NCBI GenBank assembly: GCA_034406715.1
Contig: CP137864.1
Coordinates: 62,001-126,000, forward strand
DNA from: Rhodotorula mucilaginosa
Taxonomy: Eukaryota > Basidiomycota > Microbotryomycetes > Sporidiobolales > Sporidiobolaceae
DNA: 64,000 nt
Direction: 5' to 3'
The notes under the pieces were generated by a model. The model was given only the letters and a program-made list of their open reading frames with translations. It did not search any database and was not told where the DNA came from. Positions 54,555 to 64,000 of the stretch are shown in pieces; within the stretch, counting starts at the first letter, position 1; each line of letters begins with the position of its first letter. Position numbers and translations under genes: made by a program.

Positions 54555-56224
54555 ATGTCCTCGCCGACCGAACCGACCTCTGCTCCTCCCCAGTCGCCCT
54601 CGTCTGCCAACCCCGCCTCGCCCCAGGGCACCGCAGCTCAAACGACGACCGCGAGCGCTACGCCTTCGACCGCGGCCACCCCCGCCGCACCGAGTACCGC
54701 CGCCGTCCCCACCTCGAGCTCAAACGCCGCGACTGCTAGTGGTGGACCTCCCGCCAACACGCCCGCAGCGGCCCCGACCGCCGCCACGATCGCCAACTCG
54801 AGCAACCCGGACGCGTACGAGCACGTGCACGCCCCCGGCCAGACCGACAACGACGGCCTGACCCTCCGCGCGCTCGTCTCTTCAAAGGAAGCCGGCGTCA
54901 TTATCGGTCGCGGAGGCGCCACCATCGCCCAGGTCAGGCAGGACGCCAACGTCAAGGCCGGCGTCAGCAAGGTCGTGCCCGGAGTGCCGGACCGCGTCCT
55001 CAGTATCGGCGGCACCGTCGAGAGCGTCGCAAAGGCCTACTCGATCGTCGCGAGGACCATCCTCGAGAACCCCGTCCCGTCCGCCAACAACAACCAACGG
55101 GCTACGAATGAAGAGGGCGCAGCGACCACGACGACGACGACGCCGGCGTTGAACCCGTCCGCGTCGGCGTCGATCCGACTCTTGATCTCGCACCTCTTGA
55201 TCGGGTCCGTCATCGGCAAGGGCGGCAGCAAGATCCGCCAGATCCAAGAACTCGCGCACGCCCGCATGGTCGCGAGCAAAGAGATGCTCCCCCAATCGAC
55301 CGAGCGCATCGTCGAAGTGACGGGCCAACCCGAATCGGTCCGCCTCGCCGTGCAAGAGATTGCGAAATGCTTGATCGAGGACTGGGACAGGTCGCAGGGG
55401 ACCGTGTTGTACCACCCGGGCGCGGAGGGACTCGGAGGCGCGGCGGCCGTGCCCGGTGGGGCGAACGCGAACGGGGCTGCGGGATTCCCGGGAAGTCAAC
55501 AGCAGCAGCATCAGCAGGGCGGCGGCGGGTTCCCTTCAGGGCGGCAACAAGGTGGTGGTGGTCCTCGCGGTGGTGTACTCGCTCCCGGCGCATACGGCGT
55601 CCGGAACGGTCCCAATGCGGGCGGTCGTCGCGGCGGTGGCGGTCAACAACAACAACAACAACAACAACAAACACAACACCACCAGCAGCAGCAGCAGTCG
55701 GGATCCGGAGCAGCATCGTCCTCGAACAACAACAGCAGTGGATTGGCCGGCACCGTGGTCGGGAACGAGTCGGACCCGAACTGGCGCGAGCAAAAGATTT
55801 CGATCCCGAGCGACATGGTCGGGTGCATCATCGGCCGCGGCGGGACCAAGATCAACGAGATTCGGAGGCAGTCGGGGTCGAGGATCTCGATCGCCAAGAC
55901 GGCGCATGACGAGACGGGCGAGCGCATGTTTGTCATCTCGGGACTCCCAGAGTGAGTCGCTCGTCTCCCTTCCCGTGGTCTCGCTCTTTTGCGGCGGCAC
56001 CTGTCCTTCTCTTTCACACGCAAGCCTTCGCTGACGGACGGACGGTTACCGCGTGAAACAGGAACAACGAAAAGGCGCTGTTCTTGCTGTACAACCAGCT
56101 CGAGTCGGAGAAGGAACGTCGCGTCCAGTCGGTGCAGGAAGAGCAGCAGCAGCAGCAGGCTCAGCAGCAGCAGCAGCAGGCTCAGAACGGCGGCAACGGC
56201 AACAACAACAAGGCCTCGGATTAA
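54555..56224 (+). CDS. Three-KH-domain RNA-binding protein (PBP2/HEK2/Rnc1-like)
   Basis: Two exons (54555-55951, 56062-56224) give 519 residues. A Thr/Ala/Pro/Ser-rich N-terminus of about 100 residues is followed by KH1 (LRALVSSKEAGVIIGRGGAT), KH2 (IRLLISHLLIGSVIGKGGSK) and KH3 (KISIPSDMVGCIIGRGGTKI). All three GxxG loops are intact. A Gly/Gln/His-rich linker with long Gln runs separates KH2 and KH3, and the tail is again Gln/Asn-rich. The layout is that of fungal poly(rC)-binding-type proteins such as Pbp2, Hek2 and S. pombe Rnc1, which bind mRNAs and influence stability, localisation or telomere length. Start chosen at the MSSPTEP methionine after the CT-rich leader. Confidence 0.85.
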
Positions 56225-56679
56225 ACTCGCCTTGGCATCACCGCCGCCGCCGCCGCCGCCGAAAAAGCCTCTGCCTCAAAACCATTAAAAAAAAAAAGCT
56301 CTCTCACTCCGCCTCGCATGTGTCTCCGTCGTCGTCGTCGTCGTCGTCGGTAGCCGGTTGGTTGATTTCGTGGGGATGTTGTTGCATGGGGGAAAGAATT
56401 TTGTTGCATCGTATCGAAAACACTTAAGGTGTCAGTCAGAAGGGGGGGATGACGATTCCTTCTGCCATCCCCGTTGTAGTTATCGCACCCCACCCCCGCC
56501 CTCTTCCTTTATCCTAAACTCACACACCCCTTTGTCTTGAGCTTTCTTGCCTCTTCCTCGGTTGTACAAACACCAGCTTGTCCTTTCCCATGAGCGCGTT
56601 TCGCACACAGAACCTCGAGATCAGCGAGACAGGCAGTCTGATTGCATCCCTATCTTGTTGGCTCCTTCGCAAGCGCAAG
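56225..56679. other. Convergent 3' flanks of the KH gene and the SF1 helicase
   Basis: 455 bases between stop codons on opposite strands. Contains a GTC microsatellite at about 56325-56350. No gene is recognised. Confidence 0.4.
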
Positions 56680-59600
56680 TTACGCCGGAACGGGAGGACC
56701 TTCCCACCGTTGCACGATCCCGCGCTCCTGACACCAGTCCAGAAAGTCGGCCCAAATCCGTGGATCGGCGTCAGGGTCAGCAGCAGCATCCCCGGCCGCA
56801 GCAGCAAAGATGCCGCCTTCCTTGTCCTCTTCCTCCCTCAGCGCTTGAAGCACTTGCGACGTGCGAGGAGGAGGAGGCACCGTCAGAGGAGCGGCTCGAG
56901 CCGCCGCGCGACGGAGTGTGTGCTCGTTCCCGACCACGATGAGGGCATCTCGAGCTCGCGTCAAGGCGACGTTGAGGCGGCGTTTGTCGTTCAGGAACCC
57001 GATCCAGCCTCCCCTGTTCGACCGCACGGTCGAGAGAAGGACGACTCGCTTCTCGCGCCCTTGGAACCCGTCGACGGTGTTGACTTCGACGTCGACGACG
57101 GAAGCGGCGCGATCGGGACCGAGCAATTCGCCCAGTCGCGCGGACGCGAACCCGGACGCGAACGAATTCGAGACGAGCCGCATCTGGGCGTAGTAAGGAG
57201 AGATGATGCCAATGTCGCTCGCAACGAGGTCCGGGTTGGCGGAGAGGAGGTCGCCGACGATGGTGATGAGGAGATCTGACTCGCCGCGGTTCAGCAATGA
57301 CTGGCGATAAGTGGATTCGGGTGACGAGTGGGCGACGAAAGAGACGGGGAACGGCTCCCCTTCGACTGTCGGGCTGCTCGTCGAATTGGCACCGTCCCGC
57401 TCGATCGTCGATCTCGGGGCGGAAACCGTCGATGATGGTCCCAGAGCCTCCGGAAGCTGCGGCAGCAGGAACTGGGACTTGAGCGGCGGCGGACGCTCCT
57501 CGACAATGGAAGCGTCCCGGAGGGCTCCTTGGTAAAACGAGTCGTTCGGGAACGACGAGATCGCAGGTCGCATTCGGTACTGCGTGTCCAGCAGCGTCGA
57601 ATTGACAGCTGCAAATGCATATCCGAGTCAATCGAGTGTCCCGAGAAGGATGTTTCGGAGGAACGATACTCACTGCCAGACTGCAGAAGCCGCTCAAACA
57701 GGCTCGTGTGCAACCGTTCCCTCCGAGCCTCTTTCGACTGAAGAGACGGAGACATGTCAGCGTCCTGGCTTTGTACGCGTTTAGGTATGTAGAGCTTACG
57801 GTCACCACGGCGGGTAACTGCTTGTGGTCTCCGATCAAGGTGGCGTGCTGAGCGCCCTTCATGAGCGGAATCAACGAAACGGGCTGCACGCTTGTTCGTT
57901 CAGCATTCACAAATTCGACGTCCGACGCCCATCGATTGCGACTTACCTCGGTGCACATGGCGGCTTCGTCGAGCAGCACGATCGGGAAATCGACCATCTG
58001 AATGAGTGAGTGAGCAAAGGTCAGCTTGCGAGGGCCGGCAAGATCCGCCCCTTGAAGAGAGAGAGTGGCACTGACATTCAACACCTTGCTCGCGCCGGAC
58101 CCAACTGCCGTCGCGCAAAAGACGTCCGCAGTGGCAAGCAGACTCGCGTACAGTTTCTGCTCGCGGACGATAAAAGTCCGCCAGGTCTTGCGGAACAGTT
58201 CCGTCAACTCGGCTGCCGCAGGTGGTGGTGGTCCTGGTCAGCGTCCAGGCCCACGCGCGGCGACGACGACGACGCGAAACAGGGAAAACTCACCGTCCTT
58301 CTTGATGGTGGCCGAGTTCGTCGCCTCCTTGGTCCCGCGCACGGCATCTCGAAACTCTTGCAACTTGACCCTCGCCTCTTCGCTCGCCAACCTCGCCGCC
58401 TCGGTCGCTTTCCACAGCGGATGTTCCTCCTGCCGCTTCTCGATCGTCCAATTCCGCACCTCGGGCGAGACGCGGTGCGCCTTGCCGCAGCGAAGGGGGT
58501 TCAGACCCGCGCGGACGAGGAGCGAGACGAGGTGGTCGACCGAGACGTGAGTCGGGGCGGCGAGGAGGATCGGATGCGGGACGCGGAAATGAAGCTTGAG
58601 GAGCGCGATCAACGAGACGATCGTCTGCGACTTGCCCGTCCCCGGTGGCTATTTTCCGACGCAAGTTCAGCACAACAACAAGCGAACGAGTCGGAACGGG
58701 AACGCACCCCTTGGATCAAGCTGAGCCTGTCGCCGAGCGCCATCGCAATCGCCTTGGTCTGACTCGCGTTCAAGCCCAGGTCAGGATCCCCGGGCAGCAC
58801 GAGCGGGTCGTCCCTCCGGTACCGTTCAATCCACGAATGGATCAGCTGGTTGTCTCGGAACAAGTCCGACTCGATCGGACGCGCAAGCAGAGGCGGCGAC
58901 TCCTCCTCCTCTGTTGTTGAGGATTCGGACGGGGCCCCGGAGGAGGACGAGGCAGAGGAGGGGACAATCTCCTCGCGCAGTTCGGTACCCTGCAGAGTCC
59001 ATTCGCGGATCTGACGCCTCGTCCCTCCTCCAGCCGCCGCACTCTGCTCCTCCTCCTTCGCCTCCGTCGCAAGGACAAACTCCTCCTGCACCGCAAGCGT
59101 CTCGAGCATGTTGCGTTCGCGCTGTCGCGCCGGATCGTAGTACAACTTGTCGAGCGCGTCTTGCTGCAACGCGTACGAGGACAGGTCGAGGCCGATATCG
59201 ATCCTGGGAGAGGGGAGGCCGTACGACGGCGTCAGCGCAAACGCGAGCGGTTGGGTATAAAACAGGCGAGGAGGACGACGACGACGACGCACTGGTAGCT
59301 CTCGCCCGGGTCGTCGAGGGGCCACCAATCGACCTCGTCGAAAGCGACGACGAGTTTGTCCCTCCGAACTTCGAGCAGGGTCCCCTGGACGTACCACTTG
59401 CCGGTGGTCTCGGAGGACGACGACGGGGGCGGTCGAGGGCCTGAATAATCCCCCCCGGAGGAGGAGGAGCCTTCGGCAGATTCGGTAATTCGAAGGACCA
59501 TGCCGGATCTGCAAGAGCAAGAAAAGCGCAAGTTAGGGCGTGACCTCGGAATCACCGCGTCCGGTGCCGTCATGAAAAGCGGACGAGCCACCGTCGACTC

Positions 59601-61400
59601 TGGAAAGGAAAAGGAGAAACGAGAACGGACGGCAAACTCACTCGAATTTGAACCCTTCCTCCTCTGTCACTTCGTAGCCCCCTTCGGTCCTAAACTCTGC
59701 AATCGCTTTACCCCCACCTCCTGCTCCTCCGCCGCCGGCATTCTTGGACGACGGTGTTGATGACGACCTTCCCGTCCTCTTCTTCTCGGCCATCGTCATC
59801 ATCTCTCCATTCCCTCGTTGCGCCGTGACAGTACCCGCCGCGGCGCTGCCATGACCACCACCACCGCCACCGCCGCCCGAGGAAGGGGAAGTCAACCAAG
59901 TCCCGCTCGCCCTCGTGACGGTGAGACCTTTCCCCTGCCGTTCGAGGGGACTCCCCGCCCTCGCGAGCGAAGCGAGGTAATGTTGCTCGTCGGACGTTTT
60001 CGACAAGTCGAGGAGGCGTTGGAATCTGGCGAGGGGGAGACAGACGATCAGCAAAATGATCCGGGCCCCGCCCACCTCCTCCTCCTCCGAACAAAAAGGT
60101 CAGGAACTCCGACCCCGACTCGAACTCACCTCTCGATATAGGTATCCGCATCCTTCCACTCGCCTTTACCACCCGCACTCCCCTCCGGCACGCGACTCTT
60201 CCACCCCCACCCTTCCCACTCTCTCACGACCCTCCACGCCTTGCCGACCCTCGCCGCGTCCGGTCCGACGCCGACGAGTCGATTCCGCCCCGAGGAGAGG
60301 GTACAAGTCTCCTTTGCGGATGAGAGCGGCAAGGTCGGACTTTTGCTGCTTTGATTCGGGGAGGGAGGGGATCGGAGGGTGAACCGCGCGGGGGACGAGA
60401 GGCGCCAATCGTTGCGGGACGCGAGCGGGAAATGGTGCGGTTGCGGTTCCCGGTGTGGGTGTGGGTGTGGGTGTGGGTGTGGGTACGGGTGTGCGTGTGG
60501 GTGCGGAGCGGCGGAGGAGGAGGAGGAGGAGACGAGCGGATAGGGGCGATACGGATCGATCCGAGTCGCTGCTCCTTCTTGCGATCGCACGGGCGCTCGG
60601 GACCGTTCCAGCCACTGCGACGCTGGTGGTACTTCATCGTCGATTCCGGATTGTGTTGAAGAACTTGGGGTGGTGGAAGAAAGAGGAAGAGTGCGTCGGA
60701 CGAGAGTGGGCGGCAGGACGGAGAGGGCAAAGTTCGAGGGCCGATCTGCAGCATTCAAAGCGGGCCTTGCTTGTCGCGAACGTCGTCGCGGTCGTCTCGT
60801 CGTTGTGTCGCTTTCTGTTGTTGTTGTTGTTGTTGTCGCCGGATCGGTCCGAGAGAGCGAGGCGACGGCGTGCTCACGCTGTTGTTGGCTTTTGTCGATC
60901 CGCAAAGTTTCGGTCGGAGGACGAGTCGATGGCGGCGAGTTGTTGTCGCTGTTGGTGGCCTCGATGATGTGCGCCACCAACTGGGCAAACTCGTCGTCGT
61001 CTTTGTCGTCCGAACGCGGAGGATCATGGTCGATGGACCGGAGAAACTCTTGGTCGAGGTCGCGGTCGCGGTCCGAGTCGAGGGTGGTGGTGGTGGGAAC
61101 GTCGGACCAGAACTGGGACATCCAGTCCTGCGTCGTGTCGTTTGCGAGGGGGGTGGTGGTCGGTGGTCTCGAGAGCGAGTCGTCCCATTTGATCCGGAGA
61201 ACGCTGGCGTCTGGCTGTTGGCGTTCGCGCTCTCGAGTCGAGTGCTCGTCCTGTTGGAGCAAGAGTCTGGCTCTCCTCGGCGTTGAAGTGGACGAGTGGC
61301 GGCACGGGCAGACGCAGGACGAAGCGGCGGCGGCGGCGAGGTGTTTGACGAGCGAGGGGGACGAGGCAGATGCGCTCCGACTGGCGACTGCAGCAGCCAT
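56680..61400 (-). CDS. SF1B helicase of the UPF1/SMUBP2 (Hcs1) family with long N-terminal extension
   Basis: Large multi-exon gene, roughly 1,300 residues, starting MAAAVASRSASASSPSLVK at 61400 and ending at 56680-56682. The first 45 residues are Arg/Ser/Ala-rich and acid-poor, like a mitochondrial presequence (RHSSTSTPRRARLL). A disordered region of about 350 residues follows, with a Pro-His repeat. The family domain then begins FQRLLDLSKTSDEQHYLASL with ERQGKGLTV, as in SMUBP2. Helicase motifs: LNASQTKAIAMAL (Q/I), PPGTGKSQT (Walker A, spanning an intron), LLAAPTHVSVDHL (Ia), VLLDEAAMCTEV (DEAA Walker B), LIGDHKQLPAVV (III), VNTVDGFQGREKRVV (V) and RLNVALTRARDAL (VI). The family comprises RNA/DNA helicases such as IGHMBP2 and Hcs1. 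The organelle assignment is inference. Confidence 0.8.
60452..60505. repeat. GTGGGT microsatellite inside the helicase gene
   Basis: About nine units of GTGGGT and variants. On the coding (-) strand it reads as Pro-His pairs, giving a stretch such as PHPHAHPYPHPHPHPHPH in the disordered N-terminal region. The unit is 6 nt, so length changes keep the reading frame. Confidence 0.8.
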
Positions 61401-61684
61401 TCCTTGTGCACACAGTCCGCAGTGCAGGTGGGCTGACTTTGACAGACGAGTCGAGTCGAGTCGCGACGCGTGAAGCAAGGGTCTCGTCGATTGAACGGCG
61501 AAGGAGAGCCAAGCCCCAGGAAGCGGAGCGTACGGAGAGAGGCTCTACTGTACACGCTCGACTGGCCCTCCCCAGTCCGGAGAGTGCGGAGTGTGTCGAG
61601 CGTCGACTACGCGAGCATCACTTCCGCCCTTTGTCTCTCTCCGCACGCACGCACGCACCCGTTCCGAGGCGATCGAGGGGTGGA
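61401..61684. promoter_or_regulatory. Bidirectional promoter, SF1 helicase / LST8
   Basis: 284 bases between divergent start codons. No specific element was recognised. Confidence 0.4.
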
Positions 61685-63471
61685 ATGCCCACGCGAGATC
61701 AGCGGGTCGTGCTCCCCGCCACCGCGCACCTCCCTCCGCAAGCGAACCGCGTCGGGCACTCGGCCGCCGCCCCACCCGCCGCACCCTCCTCGCAGCAAGC
61801 CCAGCAACAAGCCGCCGCGGATGCCCTGTCGGTGATCCTCGTCACGGGCAGCTACGACGGCACCATCCGCTACTGGGAAGCCTGGTCCGGCATCTGCAGC
61901 CGCACCATCCAGACCCAGGACCACCAGCCGAACCGCCTCGCCATCTCGCCCGACAAGCGCTTCCTCGCCGCGGCCGGAGTCAACACCGTCAAGCTCTACG
62001 ACGTCGCCCAGAGTGCCGCAGCCAGCAGCACCAACGTCGCCCCTTTAGTCACCCTCCAGGGGCACACCGCCAACGTCACCTCGCTCGCGTGGCAGAACGA
62101 GGCAAAGTGGCTCGTCTCGGGCAGCGAAGACGGCACCGTCAAGATCTGGGACGTGCGCACCTCGAGCCCGCAGAGGAACTATGCCCACCTCGCCTCGGTC
62201 AACGACCTCGCCCTCCACTCGAACCAAGGCGAACTCATCTCGTGCGACCAGAACGGCGCCATCAAGGTCTGGGACCTCGGAGGCGACAGGTGCAGCCACG
62301 AACTCGTGCGGTCCTTCTCTCTGTGATTTTGGCAATGGGAAGAACCCCGCGCTAACCCACCCACGCCCCGCGGACACAGCTGCCGGAAGAAGACGTCCCG
62401 ATGCGGAGCGTCTCGATCGCTTCAGACGGATCGGCCCTCGTCGGCGGGAACCACAAGGTGCGCACGCCCGCACACCCGGTCTCTCTGGCTAATCTAATCC
62501 CTTAGTCGACACCCCCGCAGGGCGTCGTCTACGTCTGGACGATCCAACCGGGGTTGGCCTTCACCGACTTGCAACCGAAAACGCGCTTCCAGGCCCACTC
62601 GCGGTACCTGATCCGCGTCCTCATCTCGCCAGATACAAAGTCCGTTCTCGATCGTCGCCGTGCCGAATTTCAGGAGGAAGAGGGGGTGGGAAGGGCTTGG
62701 CTGACAGACAGATGCGCGGACCCGCAGACAACTGGCGACCTGTTCGGCCGACACGACCATCAAGATCTGGACTCCGATCCTCCCTTCTCCCTCCTCCTCC
62801 TCCTCCTCCCCCGTCCCCTCTCCCTCTCCCTCTCCCGCAGCAGCAGCAGCAGCAGATCCAGGCGGGGGCGGGACAACGTACGCGAGGGGAGGGGGAGGGA
62901 TCGCCGACGGGACGGGTTACCAGTTGGATAAAGTCCTGCAAGGGCATCAGAGGTGGGTGTGGGATATGGCGTACAGCGCCGATTCAGCTTACCTCGTCTC
63001 GGGTGCGTCTCCCTCCCTCGCTCTCTCTCTCTGTCAGGGGTTGCTTCTCAGAATGAATGAGTGAGAGAGAGAGAGAAAAACTGACGGCGTCGAGAGAAAA
63101 TGAAAACAGCGAGCTCGGACCATACCGCGAGGTTGTGGGAACTCTCGAGCGGCACCACCGTCCGACAGGTGCGTTTTCGCGCCTCTCCTTTCCATGCTTG
63201 CTCTCTCGAAGGCGAACGCGAACGCGCACGATCCCCCCTCCCGTCTCGTCTCGTCTCGGACCCACTCTCAATAGAGAGAGCGTACACACAATCTCATCTC
63301 CGGCGACTCTCTCCGCGATTGTCGACCTTGAAAGAGAGATCCTCCCTCTGCTAACGCCCCCCCCCCCCCCCCCCCCCCCCCCCCGCGTCCCCTTTCCTCA
63401 CTCGCGCCGCGCAGTACTCGGCCCATCACAAAGCCTGCGTCTGCGTCGCCCTCAACGACAGCTCGGCATAG
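61685..63471 (+). CDS. LST8: TOR-complex subunit Lst8 (WD40 propeller)
   Basis: Six exons (61685-62305, 62380-62457, 62521-62639, 62728-63002, 63110-63168, 63415-63471) give 402 residues. Repeats are recognisable as VTGSYDGTIRYWEAWSG, VKLYD, VSGSEDGTVKIWDVRT, CDQNGAIKVWDL, GVVYVWTI, LATCSADTTIKIWTP and SSDHTARLWELSSG, ending HHKACVCVALNDSSA as in human mLST8. It stabilises the Tor kinase domain in TORC1 and TORC2. Two additions distinguish it from the usual 300-320 residues: a Gln/Ala/Pro-rich N-terminal leader of about 45 residues, and a Ser/Pro/Ala/Gly insert of about 45 residues after the LATCSAD repeat. Intron 5 carries 28 consecutive C (63357-63384). Confidence 0.92.
63357..63384 (+). 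repeat. Poly-C tract in LST8 intron 5
   Basis: Twenty-eight consecutive C residues lie 30 bases before the 3' splice site. The exact length is likely to be unreliable in sequencing. Confidence 0.9.
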
Positions 63472-63852
63472 AGGAAAATCAGACACATGATACACGTCGA
63501 CTCGACTCCCTCGAGCTCGAGGCGCGACCCGGCGATGAATTCTCGGAGGAACCCTCCTTTTTCTCGACACCTCTCTCTCTCTCTCTCTCTCTTTTGTTGT
63601 AACACATGCATTTACAATGTCGAGCCTATAGATGGGAATTTGACAGATGCTCAATCCAGACTGAAGTTCTAGATTTTGATTCTGCCGCCCCACCGAACCG
63701 CCAACATGCTTCCGGTTTGATCCGCGCATCAGCCAAAAGTTGGGCCTCATCATCATCTCACTCTCCAACCCAAAGCACTACAGGGAGGGTCCAGGAGCGA
63801 CGCAAAGCTTCGTCTTGCTTCTGCGCAGCGGGCCACCGCCTTCGACGACAAG
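63472..63852. promoter_or_regulatory. LST8 3' flank and upstream region of the next gene
   Basis: 381 bases between the LST8 stop and the next plausible start; includes a CT microsatellite (about 63571-63592). No other gene recognised. Confidence 0.4.
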
Positions 63853-64000
63853 ATGGCGAGTGCCAGCACCTCGTCGTCCTCGCCTGGCTCTGAGCAGGCG
63901 ACGCACCCATCCGACGACTCGACGCCCAGCATCTCGATCCTGCAACCGCTGACCTACAGCGCCTCGTCGTGCGGCTACTGTTCCACCGTCCCGGGAGCGC
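63853..64000 (+). CDS. ATE1: Probable arginyl-tRNA--protein transferase, 5' end only
   Basis: The frame opens with ATG at 63853 in good context (ACAAGATGG) and runs off the window after 49 codons. The start MASASTSSSSPGSEQATHPS is low complexity. Then SILQPLTYSASSCGYCSTVP matches the N-terminal part of Ate1 enzymes, where a C-x-Y-C motif binds a metal/iron-sulfur cluster. Ate1 adds arginine to N-terminal Asp, Glu or oxidised Cys to mark proteins for the N-degron pathway. With so little sequence the call rests on one motif. Confidence 0.5.
   Translation, partial: MASASTSSSSPGSEQATHPSDDSTPSISILQPLTYSASSCGYCSTVPGA

Overview
The window is nuclear DNA from a fungus, most likely a basidiomycetous yeast of the Rhodotorula/Sporobolomyces type (Pucciniomycotina). 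This is inferred from the high GC content, the compact layout of divergent and convergent genes, the many short introns (mostly 50-110 nt, GTRNGT...CTGAC...AG) and the style of the proteins. No ribosomal RNA, tRNA, transposon, virus-derived element or CRISPR array was recognised.

Left end (1-2565): this is not ordinary sequence. Positions 1-1124 are an inverted, error-bearing copy of 1451-2565. Between the two arms lie mirrored TTAGG/TTAGGG tracts, and at the centre (about 1267-1325) is a stretch that looks like a PacBio SMRTbell hairpin adapter with sequencing errors. The simplest reading is that the chromosome end (telomere, C-rich strand) lies at about 1336-1432 and that everything to its left is a missed-adapter read-back artefact.

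Real genes from left to right: RPL13 (-), a TFC7/YNL108C-like histidine phosphatase (+), a PAS-kinase-type protein kinase (+), a cold-shock-domain RNA-binding protein (-), a SIZ/PIAS SUMO ligase (+), 2-Cys peroxiredoxin TSA1 (-) and NudC (+). Next comes a 20-kb head-to-tail array of three full-size SNQ2-like ABCG drug transporters (all -). It is followed by a Gfd2/YDR514C-like DEDD-fold protein (+), mitochondrial helicase IRC3 (-), palmitoyl-protein thioesterase PPT1 (+), a second cold-shock-domain paralogue (-), BCP1 (-), RPL32 (-), LSM1 (+), a three-KH protein (+), a large SMUBP2/HCS1-like SF1 helicase with a long N-terminal extension (-), LST8 (+) and the 5' end of a probable ATE1 (+).

Most genes are single-copy housekeeping functions: ribosome, mRNA decay, ubiquitin-like modification, TOR signalling, redox defence and mitochondrial DNA/RNA handling. 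The accessory part is the subtelomere-proximal ABC array, whose copies are mosaics of near-identical and diverged segments, as expected from ongoing gene conversion. Exon coordinates below were worked out by hand; where exon lists are given, the summed lengths are multiples of three and the joined reading frame matches the family.
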